NCBI GenBank assembly: GCA_017613815.1
Contig: JAGADB010000038.1
Location: 1 to 7,474, forward strand
From: Clostridia bacterium
GTDB taxonomy: Bacteria; Bacillota; Clostridia; Oscillospirales; CAG-382
DNA: 7,474 nucleotides
Reading direction: 5' to 3'
Of this stretch, positions 1-5,188 are shown one piece after another. The stretch's first letter is position 1. Each line of letters opens with the position of its first letter. The notes under the pieces were generated by a model. It did no database searches. It worked only from the letters and a program-made list of their open reading frames with translations, and was not told the origin of the DNA. Both the position numbers and the translations under genes were made by a program.

Positions 1-67
1 GATGCTCGCATACTCCGAACATCTCGAAAAGGAAGGACTGCTTACGACGCTGCCCAAAAGCGTGTGA
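1..67 (+). CDS. C-terminal tail of an unidentified upstream gene (partial)
   Basis: An open frame enters from the left edge and ends at a TGA at 65-67; its last residues read HLEKEGLLTTLPKSV. The codon choice (CTC, GAA, ACG, AAA, AGC) resembles the genes downstream, which is why this frame is preferred over the two others, both of which read on into the next promoter. Only about 21 residues are visible, too few to name a family. The gene ends 18 nt before the -35 of the infC promoter and no terminator hairpin lies between them, so some read-through into the infC leader is possible. Confidence 0.5.
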   Translation, partial: MLAYSEHLEKEGLLTTLPKSV

Positions 68-85
68 AAATTTTTGCAAAAAACC

Positions 86-114
86 TTGACAAACGCGAAA
101 TACTGTGATATTAT
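86..114 (+). promoter_or_regulatory. Sigma-A promoter of the infC-rpmI-rplT operon
   Basis: A perfect -35 hexamer TTGACA (86-91) is followed after exactly 17 nt by TATTAT (109-114), one mismatch from the consensus -10. Transcription should start near 120-122, giving an untranslated leader of about 160 nt before infC. The near-consensus match fits a strongly transcribed ribosomal protein operon whose output is trimmed by attenuation downstream. Confidence 0.9.
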
Positions 115-120
115 ATCTAA

Positions 121-283
121 GACAAAGAAGCAGAGCAATCTCACCCGCCGTTCACAACGGAAGGTCAATAAATGCGTATAGCGCGAGTTATAGGTGTTTG
201 TGTATTGCTTTGCGAAGGATTGTTCCTTCGCATTTTTGTTTGAAAAAAGGATAAATTTTTTGAATTTTCTGGAGGTGTTTTTT
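121..283 (+). promoter_or_regulatory. L20-type structured leader of the infC operon
   Basis: This is a long, structured, probably untranslated leader between a strong promoter and infC, ending in an intrinsic terminator. Visible elements are a 5-bp hairpin CCGTT/AACGG (148-160) and two long-range helices: CACC (142-145) with GGTG (193-196), and AGAGCAAT (132-139) with ATTGCTTT (204-211, one G-U), the second abutting the terminator stem. GCGAG (183-187) can pair with TTCGC (227-231) and so compete with the terminator, making it a candidate antiterminator. In Bacillus subtilis the equivalent leader lets excess ribosomal protein L20 bind an rRNA-like fold and promote termination. The assignment rests on gene context, the terminator and these pairings; no covariance search was run. 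Confidence 0.75.
211..240 (+). terminator. Attenuator (intrinsic terminator) in the infC leader
   Basis: The arms GCGAAGGA (212-219) and TCCTTCGC (224-231) form an 8-bp perfect stem with the 4-nt loop TTGT, extended by a T-A pair (211/232), and are followed directly by TTTTTGTTT. It lies about 90 nt after the expected transcription start and 44 nt before the infC start codon, so it acts before the operon genes. This is the standard position for a regulatory terminator rather than an end-of-gene one. Confidence 0.88.
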
Positions 284-286
284 ATA
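271..286 (+). promoter_or_regulatory. infC ribosome binding site deciding an AUA start
   Basis: A strong Shine-Dalgarno GGAGGTG (271-277) sits six bases before an in-frame ATA at 284-286. No ATG, GTG or TTG lies in frame at a usable distance: the GTG at 275 is inside the Shine-Dalgarno itself, and the ATG at 302 is preceded only by a badly placed AGAGG that ends 3 nt before it. This favours ATA as the initiator. Confidence 0.75.
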
Positions 287-895
287 AGCGCAAAAGAGGT
301 TATGATCAACGAACAGATCAGAGCGAAAGAAGTAAGGGTAATAGACGGCGACGGTTCCCAGCTCGGAGTAATGAGCGTAAAGGACGCGCTGAAAATTGCG
401 TATGCGAAAGATTTGGATCTCGTTGAGATTTCGCCCAATTCCGACCCGCCCGTATGCAGAGTGATGGACTACGGAAAGTACCGCTTCGAACGGGACAAAA
501 AGGAAAAAGAAGCGAAAAAGAAACAGCAGATGATAGACGTTAAAGAAATCCAGCTGTCATGCAGAATAGACACGCACGACTTCGAGACAAAGCTCAAACA
601 CGCGAGAAAATTTCTCGACGCGGGCAATACAGTCAAGGTGTGCGTAAAATTCAGAGGCAGAGAGATGGCGCATACCGCCATCGGACAGGAGATAATAACG
701 AAATTCGGAGACGCGTGCCTTGATATCGGAGTAATAGAAAAAATGCCGGTGCTCGACGGGCGTCAGATGATAATGTTTATCAATTCAAAGCAAAACGTGC
801 CTCAGCAGGCGTCTTCCAAAAAGAAGGCGGCAAAACCGGCGGAAAGCGCCGCTAAAGAAGAGAAAAATGAATCCACAGACAAAGCGGAAGAATAA
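284..895 (+). CDS. infC: Translation initiation factor IF-3
   Basis: IF3 binds the 30S subunit, keeps it apart from 50S, and proofreads the start codon and initiator tRNA. The protein has the N-terminal domain (residues about 8-70) opening INEQIRAKEV, the family signature RVMDYGKYRF (59-68), a Lys/Glu-rich linker helix (about 70-85) and the C-terminal domain (about 86-168) ending near MPVLDGRQMIMFIN. The start is taken as ATA at 284, giving 203 aa, because it follows the Shine-Dalgarno and because the residues before INEQIR align with the Bacillus protein, whose gene starts with AUU. IF3 rejects non-AUG starts, so the rare start is expected to provide negative autoregulation. A tail of about 30 residues rich in Lys, Ala and Glu (172-203) makes it longer than the roughly 170 aa usual for the family. 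It is the first gene of an operon with rpmI, 31 nt downstream. Confidence 0.96.
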   Translation: MSAKEVMINEQIRAKEVRVIDGDGSQLGVMSVKDALKIAYAKDLDLVEISPNSDPPVCRVMDYGKYRFERDKKEKEAKKKQQMIDVKEIQLSCRIDTHDFETKLKHARKFLDAGNTVKVCVKFRGREMAHTAIGQEIITKFGDACLDIGVIEKMPVLDGRQMIMFINSKQNVPQQASSKKKAAKPAESAAKEEKNESTDKAEE

Positions 896-910
896 TTAAA
901 AACAAAATTT

Positions 911-929
911 GAAAGGAATGTTTACATTG
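911..929 (+). promoter_or_regulatory. rpmI ribosome binding site deciding a TTG start
   Basis: The 11-mer GAAAGGAATGT (911-921) precedes TTG (927-929) by 5 nt. The identical 11-mer (1144-1154) precedes the rplT ATG by 7 nt. In both, AAAGGA is the Shine-Dalgarno, so the ATG inside the first copy (918-920) is part of the binding site rather than the start. Confidence 0.75.
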
Positions 930-1124
930 GCAAAGCAGAAATCACACAAGGCTACCGCGAAGCGCTTCAGCGTTACCAAAAGCGGAAAAGTAAAGTACAG
1001 CAGGTCGTACAGACGCCACAAGCTCGGTATAAAGGCGCCTAAGAGAAAGAGACAGCTCAGGGGCGGCGCAATTCTCAGCGAATCGTTTGCACCTACGGTA
1101 AAGAAACTTATCCCTTACGCTTAA
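927..1124 (+). CDS. rpmI: Large-subunit ribosomal protein bL35
   Basis: This is a small, very basic protein of the 50S subunit. From the TTG at 927 it is 65 aa, the usual length, and begins MAKQKSHKATAKRF, the conserved L35 opening. It continues with the basic central part HKLGIKAPKRKRQL and ends in a hydrophobic LIPYA. The frame is also open upstream to ATG 918 and TTG 909, but these would add three or six residues not found in the family and would start inside or ahead of the Shine-Dalgarno. It lies between infC (31 nt) and rplT (37 nt) in the classic IF3-L35-L20 order, on one transcript controlled by the leader attenuator. Confidence 0.95.
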   Translation: MAKQKSHKATAKRFSVTKSGKVKYSRSYRRHKLGIKAPKRKRQLRGGAILSESFAPTVKKLIPYA

Positions 1125-1161
1125 ATAATCAAAAATAATAACCGAAAGGAATGTGGCATAA

Positions 1162-1515
1162 ATGGCAAGAGTAAAAGGCGCTCTTATGACAAGAAAGAGA
1201 CGCAATAAAGTATTAAAAGCAGCAAAAGGATACTGGGGCTCAAAGAGCAAGCACTTCAAGATGGCGAAACAGGCCGTAATGAAGAGCGGCAACTATGCGT
1301 TCATAGGAAGAAAGCTCAAGAAGAGAGACTTCAGAAAACTGTGGATAACGAGAATATCCGCGGAAGCGAAGGCAAACGGCATAAACTATTCTCAGTTTAT
1401 GAACGGACTCAAAAAAGCGGGCGTAACGCTCAACAGAAAGATGCTCTCGGAAATTGCGATAGCAGATAAGGAAGGCTTTGCAAAACTCGTTGAACAGGCA
1501 AAGGCCGCGCTTTAA
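1162..1515 (+). CDS. rplT: Large-subunit ribosomal protein bL20
   Basis: L20 binds 23S rRNA early in 50S assembly and, in Firmicutes, can repress its own operon by binding the mRNA leader. The 117-aa length is typical. The N-terminal third is the basic extension MARVKGALMTRKRRNKVLK, followed by the family's AKGYWGSKS and KKRDFRKLWITRI stretches and the globular end with NGLKKAGV and LVEQAKAAL. The ATG at 1162 follows GAAAGGA with good spacing. It is the last gene of the operon, ending 19 nt before a strong terminator. No feature is unusual apart from isoleucine being ATA in five of six positions even in this highly expressed gene. Confidence 0.97.
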   Translation: MARVKGALMTRKRRNKVLKAAKGYWGSKSKHFKMAKQAVMKSGNYAFIGRKLKKRDFRKLWITRISAEAKANGINYSQFMNGLKKAGVTLNRKMLSEIAIADKEGFAKLVEQAKAAL

Positions 1516-1534
1516 GCATATAAAACAAAAAGGT

Positions 1535-1563
1535 AAAACCGCACGTAAAACGTGCGGTTTTTT
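1535..1563 (+). terminator. Intrinsic terminator after rplT
   Basis: The arms AAAACCGCACG (1535-1545) and CGTGCGGTTTT (1551-1561) give an 11-bp perfect stem with a GC core, extendable by T1546-A1550, and the last stem bases run into a T6 tract (1558-1563). It closes the infC-rpmI-rplT operon 19 nt after the rplT stop. The A-rich upstream arm could also work on the opposite strand, though no gene converges on it. Confidence 0.93.
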
Positions 1564-1566
1564 CAC

Positions 1567-1595
1567 TTGCAAAAACAGGTAAATTATGTTAAAAT
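1567..1595 (+). promoter_or_regulatory. Extended -10 promoter for the tRNA methyltransferase unit
   Basis: TTGCAA (1567-1572), a 17-nt spacer and TAAAAT (1590-1595) form a good sigma-A promoter; TG at 1587-1588 is placed as an extended -10 element. It begins three bases after the rplT terminator and would start transcription near 1601-1603, leaving about 45 nt before the ATG at 1647. It probably drives the three genes up to 4439, which are separated by only 21-24 nt. Confidence 0.75.
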
Positions 1596-1646
1596 AAAAT
1601 GAATTGGTATGTTTGCCGAAAGAATACACAAAAAGGCGGTGGGCGC

Positions 1647-2333
1647 ATGGAAGGGATAAAAGCCGAAAAAGTAACGGAAACCCTTACCGTTTTGCAGAAA
1701 AAAGGGGTATTCAGCTATGGCACCGACGCTATGATGCTCGCCGATTACGTCGAAAAAAACGTGATTTCGTTTTCCGGCAGAAAAATGTGCGACCTGTGCT
1801 CGGGAACGGGCATAATTCCGCTTATTTTGTGCGATAAAAACGAAAATCTCAAAGCCTCCTGCGTCGAAATAAACGAAAACGCCGCAAATTTAAGCAGAGA
1901 AAGCGTAAAGCTCAACGGCTTTGAGGATAGAATAGACGTTTTCTGCGCCGATATAAAGGACGTAAAGACGCTTTTCAAAAACGAGGAATTCGATTTCGTA
2001 ACCTGTAACCCGCCGTATATGACCGTGGACTGCGGAAAGATGTGCGACGACGGGGATATAAGTATGGCAAGGCACGAAATCTCCTGCGATATTTACGACG
2101 TGTTTAAAGCGGCGTTTTATCTGCTCAGAACCGGCGGCTGTATATATACCGTTTACCGCTCGGACAGACTTTCGGCGCTTATGAACGCGGCAAAACAGAA
2201 TAAATTCGAGATAAAGGATATAGTTTTCATAAAAACCAAAAAGACGAGCGAAGAATGCGGCATTTTCACGTGCAAAGCGATGAAAAACGCGTCGGAAGGC
2301 ATGAAAGTAAGCGTAAAAAGCATAAACGGATAG
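1647..2333 (+). CDS. trmN6: YabB/TrmN6-type tRNA (adenine-N6)-methyltransferase
   Basis: This is a SAM-dependent methyltransferase of the COG4123 family; the E. coli member makes N6-methyladenosine at position 37 of tRNA1(Val). The 228-aa product shows the family opening QKKGVFSYGTDAMMLADY (residues 17-34), SAM motif I CDLCSGTGIIPL (48-59), the acidic EIN (74-76) that should bind the SAM ribose, the NPPY catalytic motif (121-124) for amino-group methylation, and ARHEISC (141-147). The ATG at 1647 is chosen because it follows a GGCGGTG-like Shine-Dalgarno and begins at the conserved part; the frame is open to ATG 1599, but that start has no binding site. The C terminus is short: it stops at VKSING, where relatives carry about 20 more residues, and a possible missing piece lies in another frame (see findings). 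The exact tRNA target is not shown by the sequence. Confidence 0.9.
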   Translation: MEGIKAEKVTETLTVLQKKGVFSYGTDAMMLADYVEKNVISFSGRKMCDLCSGTGIIPLILCDKNENLKASCVEINENAANLSRESVKLNGFEDRIDVFCADIKDVKTLFKNEEFDFVTCNPPYMTVDCGKMCDDGDISMARHEISCDIYDVFKAAFYLLRTGGCIYTVYRSDRLSALMNAAKQNKFEIKDIVFIKTKKTSEECGIFTCKAMKNASEGMKVSVKSING

Positions 2334-2357
2334 ATTTTTACATAAACGGTGGACTTG

Positions 2358-3635
2358 ATGGACGAAGAAGCAAGAGAAAACGAAATTCAGACCGAAAAAG
2401 CCGAAGAAAGACCTGCAAAAGAAGGTCTTGCGGGCTATTATAAAAAAAGCGCGTACGGGGTAAGAGTCGCATTTTTCGTATCCCTTGTGATTCTCGTCGC
2501 CTTCACGGTCTTTTGCATCGGCTTTTATAAGGACCATATCACCTACGATAATATAAGATACTTTTTCAAGTACCTCGATATAACAAGCTCGGACAATATC
2601 CCGTCGGACGCGGAAATCGTGATAAACGAGGGAAAAGACGCGTCGTACGTAATGCTCTATAACGACGTCGCCGCGGTAACCGACAGCGGAATTGCGCTTT
2701 ACGACTTCGCGGGCAATAAACTTTACAGTTATAAGTACGGCTACGCAAGCGCGTGCGCCGTAAACAACGGCAAGAGCATCCTCGTCTACGACAGCGAGGG
2801 AACGGGGCTTTCGATATATAATTCCGTGTCGAAAATATATGAAACGAATTTCGATTACGACGTAAAGTCGGCGTGTATAAACGAACTCGGCTGCTTTGCG
2901 GTAATCAACTCCGAAAAGACCTACCGCTCGGGCATAATCGTGTTCGATAGGGACTATAACGAGATTTTCCGCTGGATGAGCCCCGATAAGTACGTAACGT
3001 CGGTGGATATAAACGCAAACGCCTCAAGAGCGGCGGTGTCCTGCGTCAGAAACGAAAACGGCTCGTTCGTAACCGACGTTATAGTCTTCAATACCTCAAC
3101 CGGCGAGAAGGAATACCAAAAGACCGTTTTCGACAGTATCGCACTAAAAATAGGATACGCCGATAATTATTCATGCATTTACCTGCTCACCGATAACGCG
3201 CTGATACTCTGCGATACGGGACTTGAAGAAAAGGCAAGACATTCCTATAACCCGTCAAACGCAAAGTTCTTCAAGGACTTTGAAGAATGTTTTATCATAG
3301 CGGAGAGCAGCAGCCTTGCCGGCAGTACCATGAAGCTTTCGGCATACGGCTATGACGGAAGCGAATTGTTCTCGCTTGTAAGCGAAAAGGGAATGATAGA
3401 CGCGGCATTTAACGATACCACGCTGTATCTGCTCACCAAAGAGTCGCTCGAGGTGTACGAATACGGCAAAAGTTCCGATAATCAAAGGGAAATCAAAAAA
3501 ATCGGCGAAAAGGAACTCGGCTTGCAGTATAAATATATAAAGACGGACAGCTACGGAAGATATATACTCATAGGCGCAAAGAAGGCAAAGAGAGGGCTGC
3601 TCGCGGTACTTCTCGAAGAACAGCTCGAAAAATAG
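2358..3635 (+). CDS. DUF5711-like membrane-anchored probable beta-propeller protein
   Basis: The function is unknown. The 425-aa protein has an acidic cytoplasmic N terminus (residues 1-30, Glu/Lys-rich), one clear membrane helix at about 35-57 (core AFFVSLVILVAFTVFCIGFY) and a large domain that would lie outside the membrane. That domain is made of short recurring beta-rich units of the type GIALYDFAGNKLYSY, GIIVFDRDYNEIF and DVIVFNTSTGEKEY, each about 40-50 residues apart, which fits a WD/PQQ-like beta-propeller. The length, topology and repeats match the DUF5711 proteins I know from Clostridia; the name is from memory and was not searched. ATG 2358 is chosen because GGTGGA precedes it by 4 nt; GTG 2349 and TTG 2355 are alternatives. 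It sits 24 nt after the methyltransferase and 21 nt before the phosphoesterase, so it is co-transcribed. No catalytic motif is visible. Confidence 0.75.
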   Translation: MDEEARENEIQTEKAEERPAKEGLAGYYKKSAYGVRVAFFVSLVILVAFTVFCIGFYKDHITYDNIRYFFKYLDITSSDNIPSDAEIVINEGKDASYVMLYNDVAAVTDSGIALYDFAGNKLYSYKYGYASACAVNNGKSILVYDSEGTGLSIYNSVSKIYETNFDYDVKSACINELGCFAVINSEKTYRSGIIVFDRDYNEIFRWMSPDKYVTSVDINANASRAAVSCVRNENGSFVTDVIVFNTSTGEKEYQKTVFDSIALKIGYADNYSCIYLLTDNALILCDTGLEEKARHSYNPSNAKFFKDFEECFIIAESSSLAGSTMKLSAYGYDGSELFSLVSEKGMIDAAFNDTTLYLLTKESLEVYEYGKSSDNQREIKKIGEKELGLQYKYIKTDSYGRYILIGAKKAKRGLLAVLLEEQLEK

Positions 3636-3656
3636 GAAAGAAAGAGGAAAAAGAAC

Positions 3657-4439
3657 TTGAAAATACTTGCCGTCGGAGACGTTGTGGGGGTAAGCGGAAC
3701 CGAATTTATCCGCAAAAACCTCTGGAACGTAAGAAAAGAAAATAAAATAGATTTTACCGTGCTCAACGGCGAAAACGCCGCAAAGGGCAACGGGCTCGAC
3801 AGAAGCACCGCCGAAACGCTGCTTGCGTCGGGCGCCGACGTGATAACGAGCGGCAACCATATCTGGAAAAAATACGACGTAAAGGGCGTGCTTGAGGATA
3901 TGCCCTGCGTGCTCAGACCCGCAAACTTTCCCGACGCCTGCCCCGGAAACGGAAGTATTATAACCGAAGTGAACGGAGTGAGAATATTCGTTTTGTCGCT
4001 TATCGGTAACGTCTATATGCAGGACGCGTATACTTCTCCGTTTGAAAAGGCGGACTCACTCTTTGAAAAATATAAGGGCGAATTCGACGTCAGCGTCGTC
4101 GATTTTCACGCCGAAGCGACCTCCGAAAAAATAGCGCTTGCAAAATACCTTGACGGCAGGTCTTCCGCGGTTTTCGGAACGCATACCCACGTTCAGACCG
4201 CCGACGCGAGAATTCTTCCGCTCGGCACGGCCGCTGTAACCGATATCGGAATGACGGGAGCATATGACTCGGTGCTCGGCATAAAATACGAGTGCGTGCT
4301 TGATAAATTTCTTCTCAAAATGCCGATAAGATTTGAAGAAGCCGACGGAAAGGTAATGTTCAACGGCGCGGTATTCGATATCGACGAAAAAACCGGTAAG
4401 ACAACCGACGTAAAAATGCTGAATTTTGTTGAGAACTGA
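3657..4439 (+). CDS. ymdB: YmdB-family metallophosphoesterase (TIGR00282)
   Basis: This is a cytoplasmic dinuclear-metal phosphoesterase; Bacillus YmdB hydrolyses 2',3'-cyclic nucleotides and influences biofilm and motility decisions. The 260-aa length is usual. Metal and catalytic residues are all present: D8 in VGDVVG, E39 and N40 in NGEN, N67 and the presumed catalytic H68 in SGNHIW, H151 in DFHAEATSE, and H176 and H178 in GTHTHVQT, followed by TDIGMTG (195-201). The start is the TTG at 3657, preceded at 8 nt by AGAGGA and placing MKILAVGD at the N terminus as in the family. It is the last gene of the methyltransferase unit. In Bacillus ymdB is next to rny; that neighbour is not seen here. 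Confidence 0.93.
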   Translation: MKILAVGDVVGVSGTEFIRKNLWNVRKENKIDFTVLNGENAAKGNGLDRSTAETLLASGADVITSGNHIWKKYDVKGVLEDMPCVLRPANFPDACPGNGSIITEVNGVRIFVLSLIGNVYMQDAYTSPFEKADSLFEKYKGEFDVSVVDFHAEATSEKIALAKYLDGRSSAVFGTHTHVQTADARILPLGTAAVTDIGMTGAYDSVLGIKYECVLDKFLLKMPIRFEEADGKVMFNGAVFDIDEKTGKTTDVKMLNFVEN

Positions 4440-4440
4440 T

Positions 4441-4471
4441 ATAAAATCATAAGATATTTTATTGCTTTTTT
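4441..4471 (+). terminator. Possible weak AT-rich terminator after ymdB
   Basis: ATAAAAT (4441-4447) and ATTTTAT (4456-4462) form a 7-bp stem with an 8-nt loop, followed after three bases by T6 (4466-4471). The stem has no G-C pair, so it would be weak. The position, just after the ymdB stop and before a new promoter, is what one expects for an operon end. Confidence 0.35.
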
Positions 4472-4492
4472 GTTAAAAAACCGTTAAATATA

Positions 4493-4504
4493 GAACTTTT
4501 GTTT
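4493..4504 (+). promoter_or_regulatory. LexA (SOS) box upstream of lexA
   Basis: GAACTTTTGTTT (4493-4504) matches the Gram-positive SOS core GAAC-N4-GTTY. The outer C of the longer CGAAC form is replaced by A, while the G after GTTT is present. It overlaps the first two bases of the -35 of the lexA promoter, so bound LexA should block RNA polymerase, giving negative autoregulation and induction after DNA damage. No second copy was seen in the window. Confidence 0.7.
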
Positions 4505-4531
4505 GATTTTTACCGAAAAAAGGGATATAAT
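4503..4531 (+). promoter_or_regulatory. lexA promoter
   Basis: TTGATT (4503-4508), a 17-nt spacer and a perfect TATAAT (4526-4531) form a sigma-A promoter. Transcription should begin near 4537, leaving a leader of about 45 nt. The -35 is overlapped by the LexA box. As no terminator is visible before the window end, the same transcript probably covers lexA, comF and ftsK. Confidence 0.82.
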
Positions 4532-4582
4532 TATTGTAACAAATCGGCTAAAATAACAAAAATTCAGAAAGCAGAGGTTTTT

Positions 4583-5188
4583 ATGGAACAGTTGAAACCG
4601 AAAGAAAAGCGGGTGCTCGATTATATAAATCTTGCGATAGAGAGAAACGGCATGGCGCCGTCCGTAAGGGAGATATGTGCGTCTCTCGGCATAAAGTCGA
4701 CGTCGACCGCGCATATGTACGTACAAAGACTCGCGTCAAAAGGGTATATAAAGAAACTGCCCGGCAAGAGCAGGACCATACGAAAAGCGGAGGACGAAAC
4801 CAAGGACGTAAAGTATAAGGTCCCGCTTATAGGCCAGGTTGCGGCGGGTGCGCCGATACTTGCGCAGGAGAATTTCGAAGGATATATAACCTATTCGAGC
4901 GAAAGACGTTACGACCGTGAAAAACTGTTCTGCCTTAAAGTAAAGGGCGAGAGCATGCGGGATATAGGAATAATGGACGGAGACTACGTCATAGTCGAGC
5001 AGACTTCTTACGCCGAAAACGGAGAAATAGTCGTGGCTCTCGTCGAAGACGAGGCGACCGTGAAGAGATTTTTCAAGGAAAACGGCGTTTTCCGCCTGCA
5101 GCCCGAAAATAAAGAGATGGAACCGATAATAGTAAAGGACGTGTCGGTGCTCGGCAAAGTCGTAGCGCTCGTCAGGTACTATGCTTAG
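4583..5188 (+). CDS. lexA: SOS-response repressor LexA (self-cleaving)
   Basis: LexA represses DNA-damage genes and is inactivated when RecA filaments stimulate its self-cleavage. The 201-aa protein has the winged helix-turn-helix (about 1-67: PSVREICASLGIKSTSTAHM, then RLASKGYI), a short linker, and the S24-type peptidase fold. The cleavage bond is the Ala88-Gly89 pair in VAAGAPI, and the catalytic dyad is Ser124 in KGESM and Lys161 in EATVKRFF, so it should be cleavable. The start is ATG 4583, five bases after GCAGAGG; the frame is open to 4499, but that extension contains the promoter and has no family match. It overlaps the next gene by 8 nt. A LexA box and promoter lie upstream. All 15 isoleucine codons are ATA. 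Confidence 0.96.
   Translation: MEQLKPKEKRVLDYINLAIERNGMAPSVREICASLGIKSTSTAHMYVQRLASKGYIKKLPGKSRTIRKAEDETKDVKYKVPLIGQVAAGAPILAQENFEGYITYSSERRYDREKLFCLKVKGESMRDIGIMDGDYVIVEQTSYAENGEIVVALVEDEATVKRFFKENGVFRLQPENKEMEPIIVKDVSVLGKVVALVRYYA

Noticed and set aside
194..283. Extending infC upstream to the TTG at 194 (233-aa reading)
   Set aside because: The extra 30 residues are the translation of the attenuator hairpin and its T tract, are not like any IF3 N terminus, and have no ribosome binding site.
909..926. Starting rpmI at TTG 909 or ATG 918
   Set aside because: Both lie ahead of or within the Shine-Dalgarno GAAAGGA; TTG 927 gives the conserved MAKQK opening and the normal 65-aa length.
942..1629. 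Minus-strand open frames opposite rpmI and rplT (942-1292, 1240-1629)
   Set aside because: They are shadows of well-conserved ribosomal protein genes, with no ribosome binding site and no recognisable domain.
1890..2537. Minus-strand 215-codon frame opposite the methyltransferase
   Set aside because: It spans the junction of two convincing + strand genes, its composition is that of a reverse-complement shadow, and it has no motif or start signal.
3255..3860. Minus-strand 201-codon frame across the DUF5711-like and ymdB junction
   Set aside because: It overlaps the catalytic N-terminal motifs of ymdB on the other strand and shows no domain of its own.
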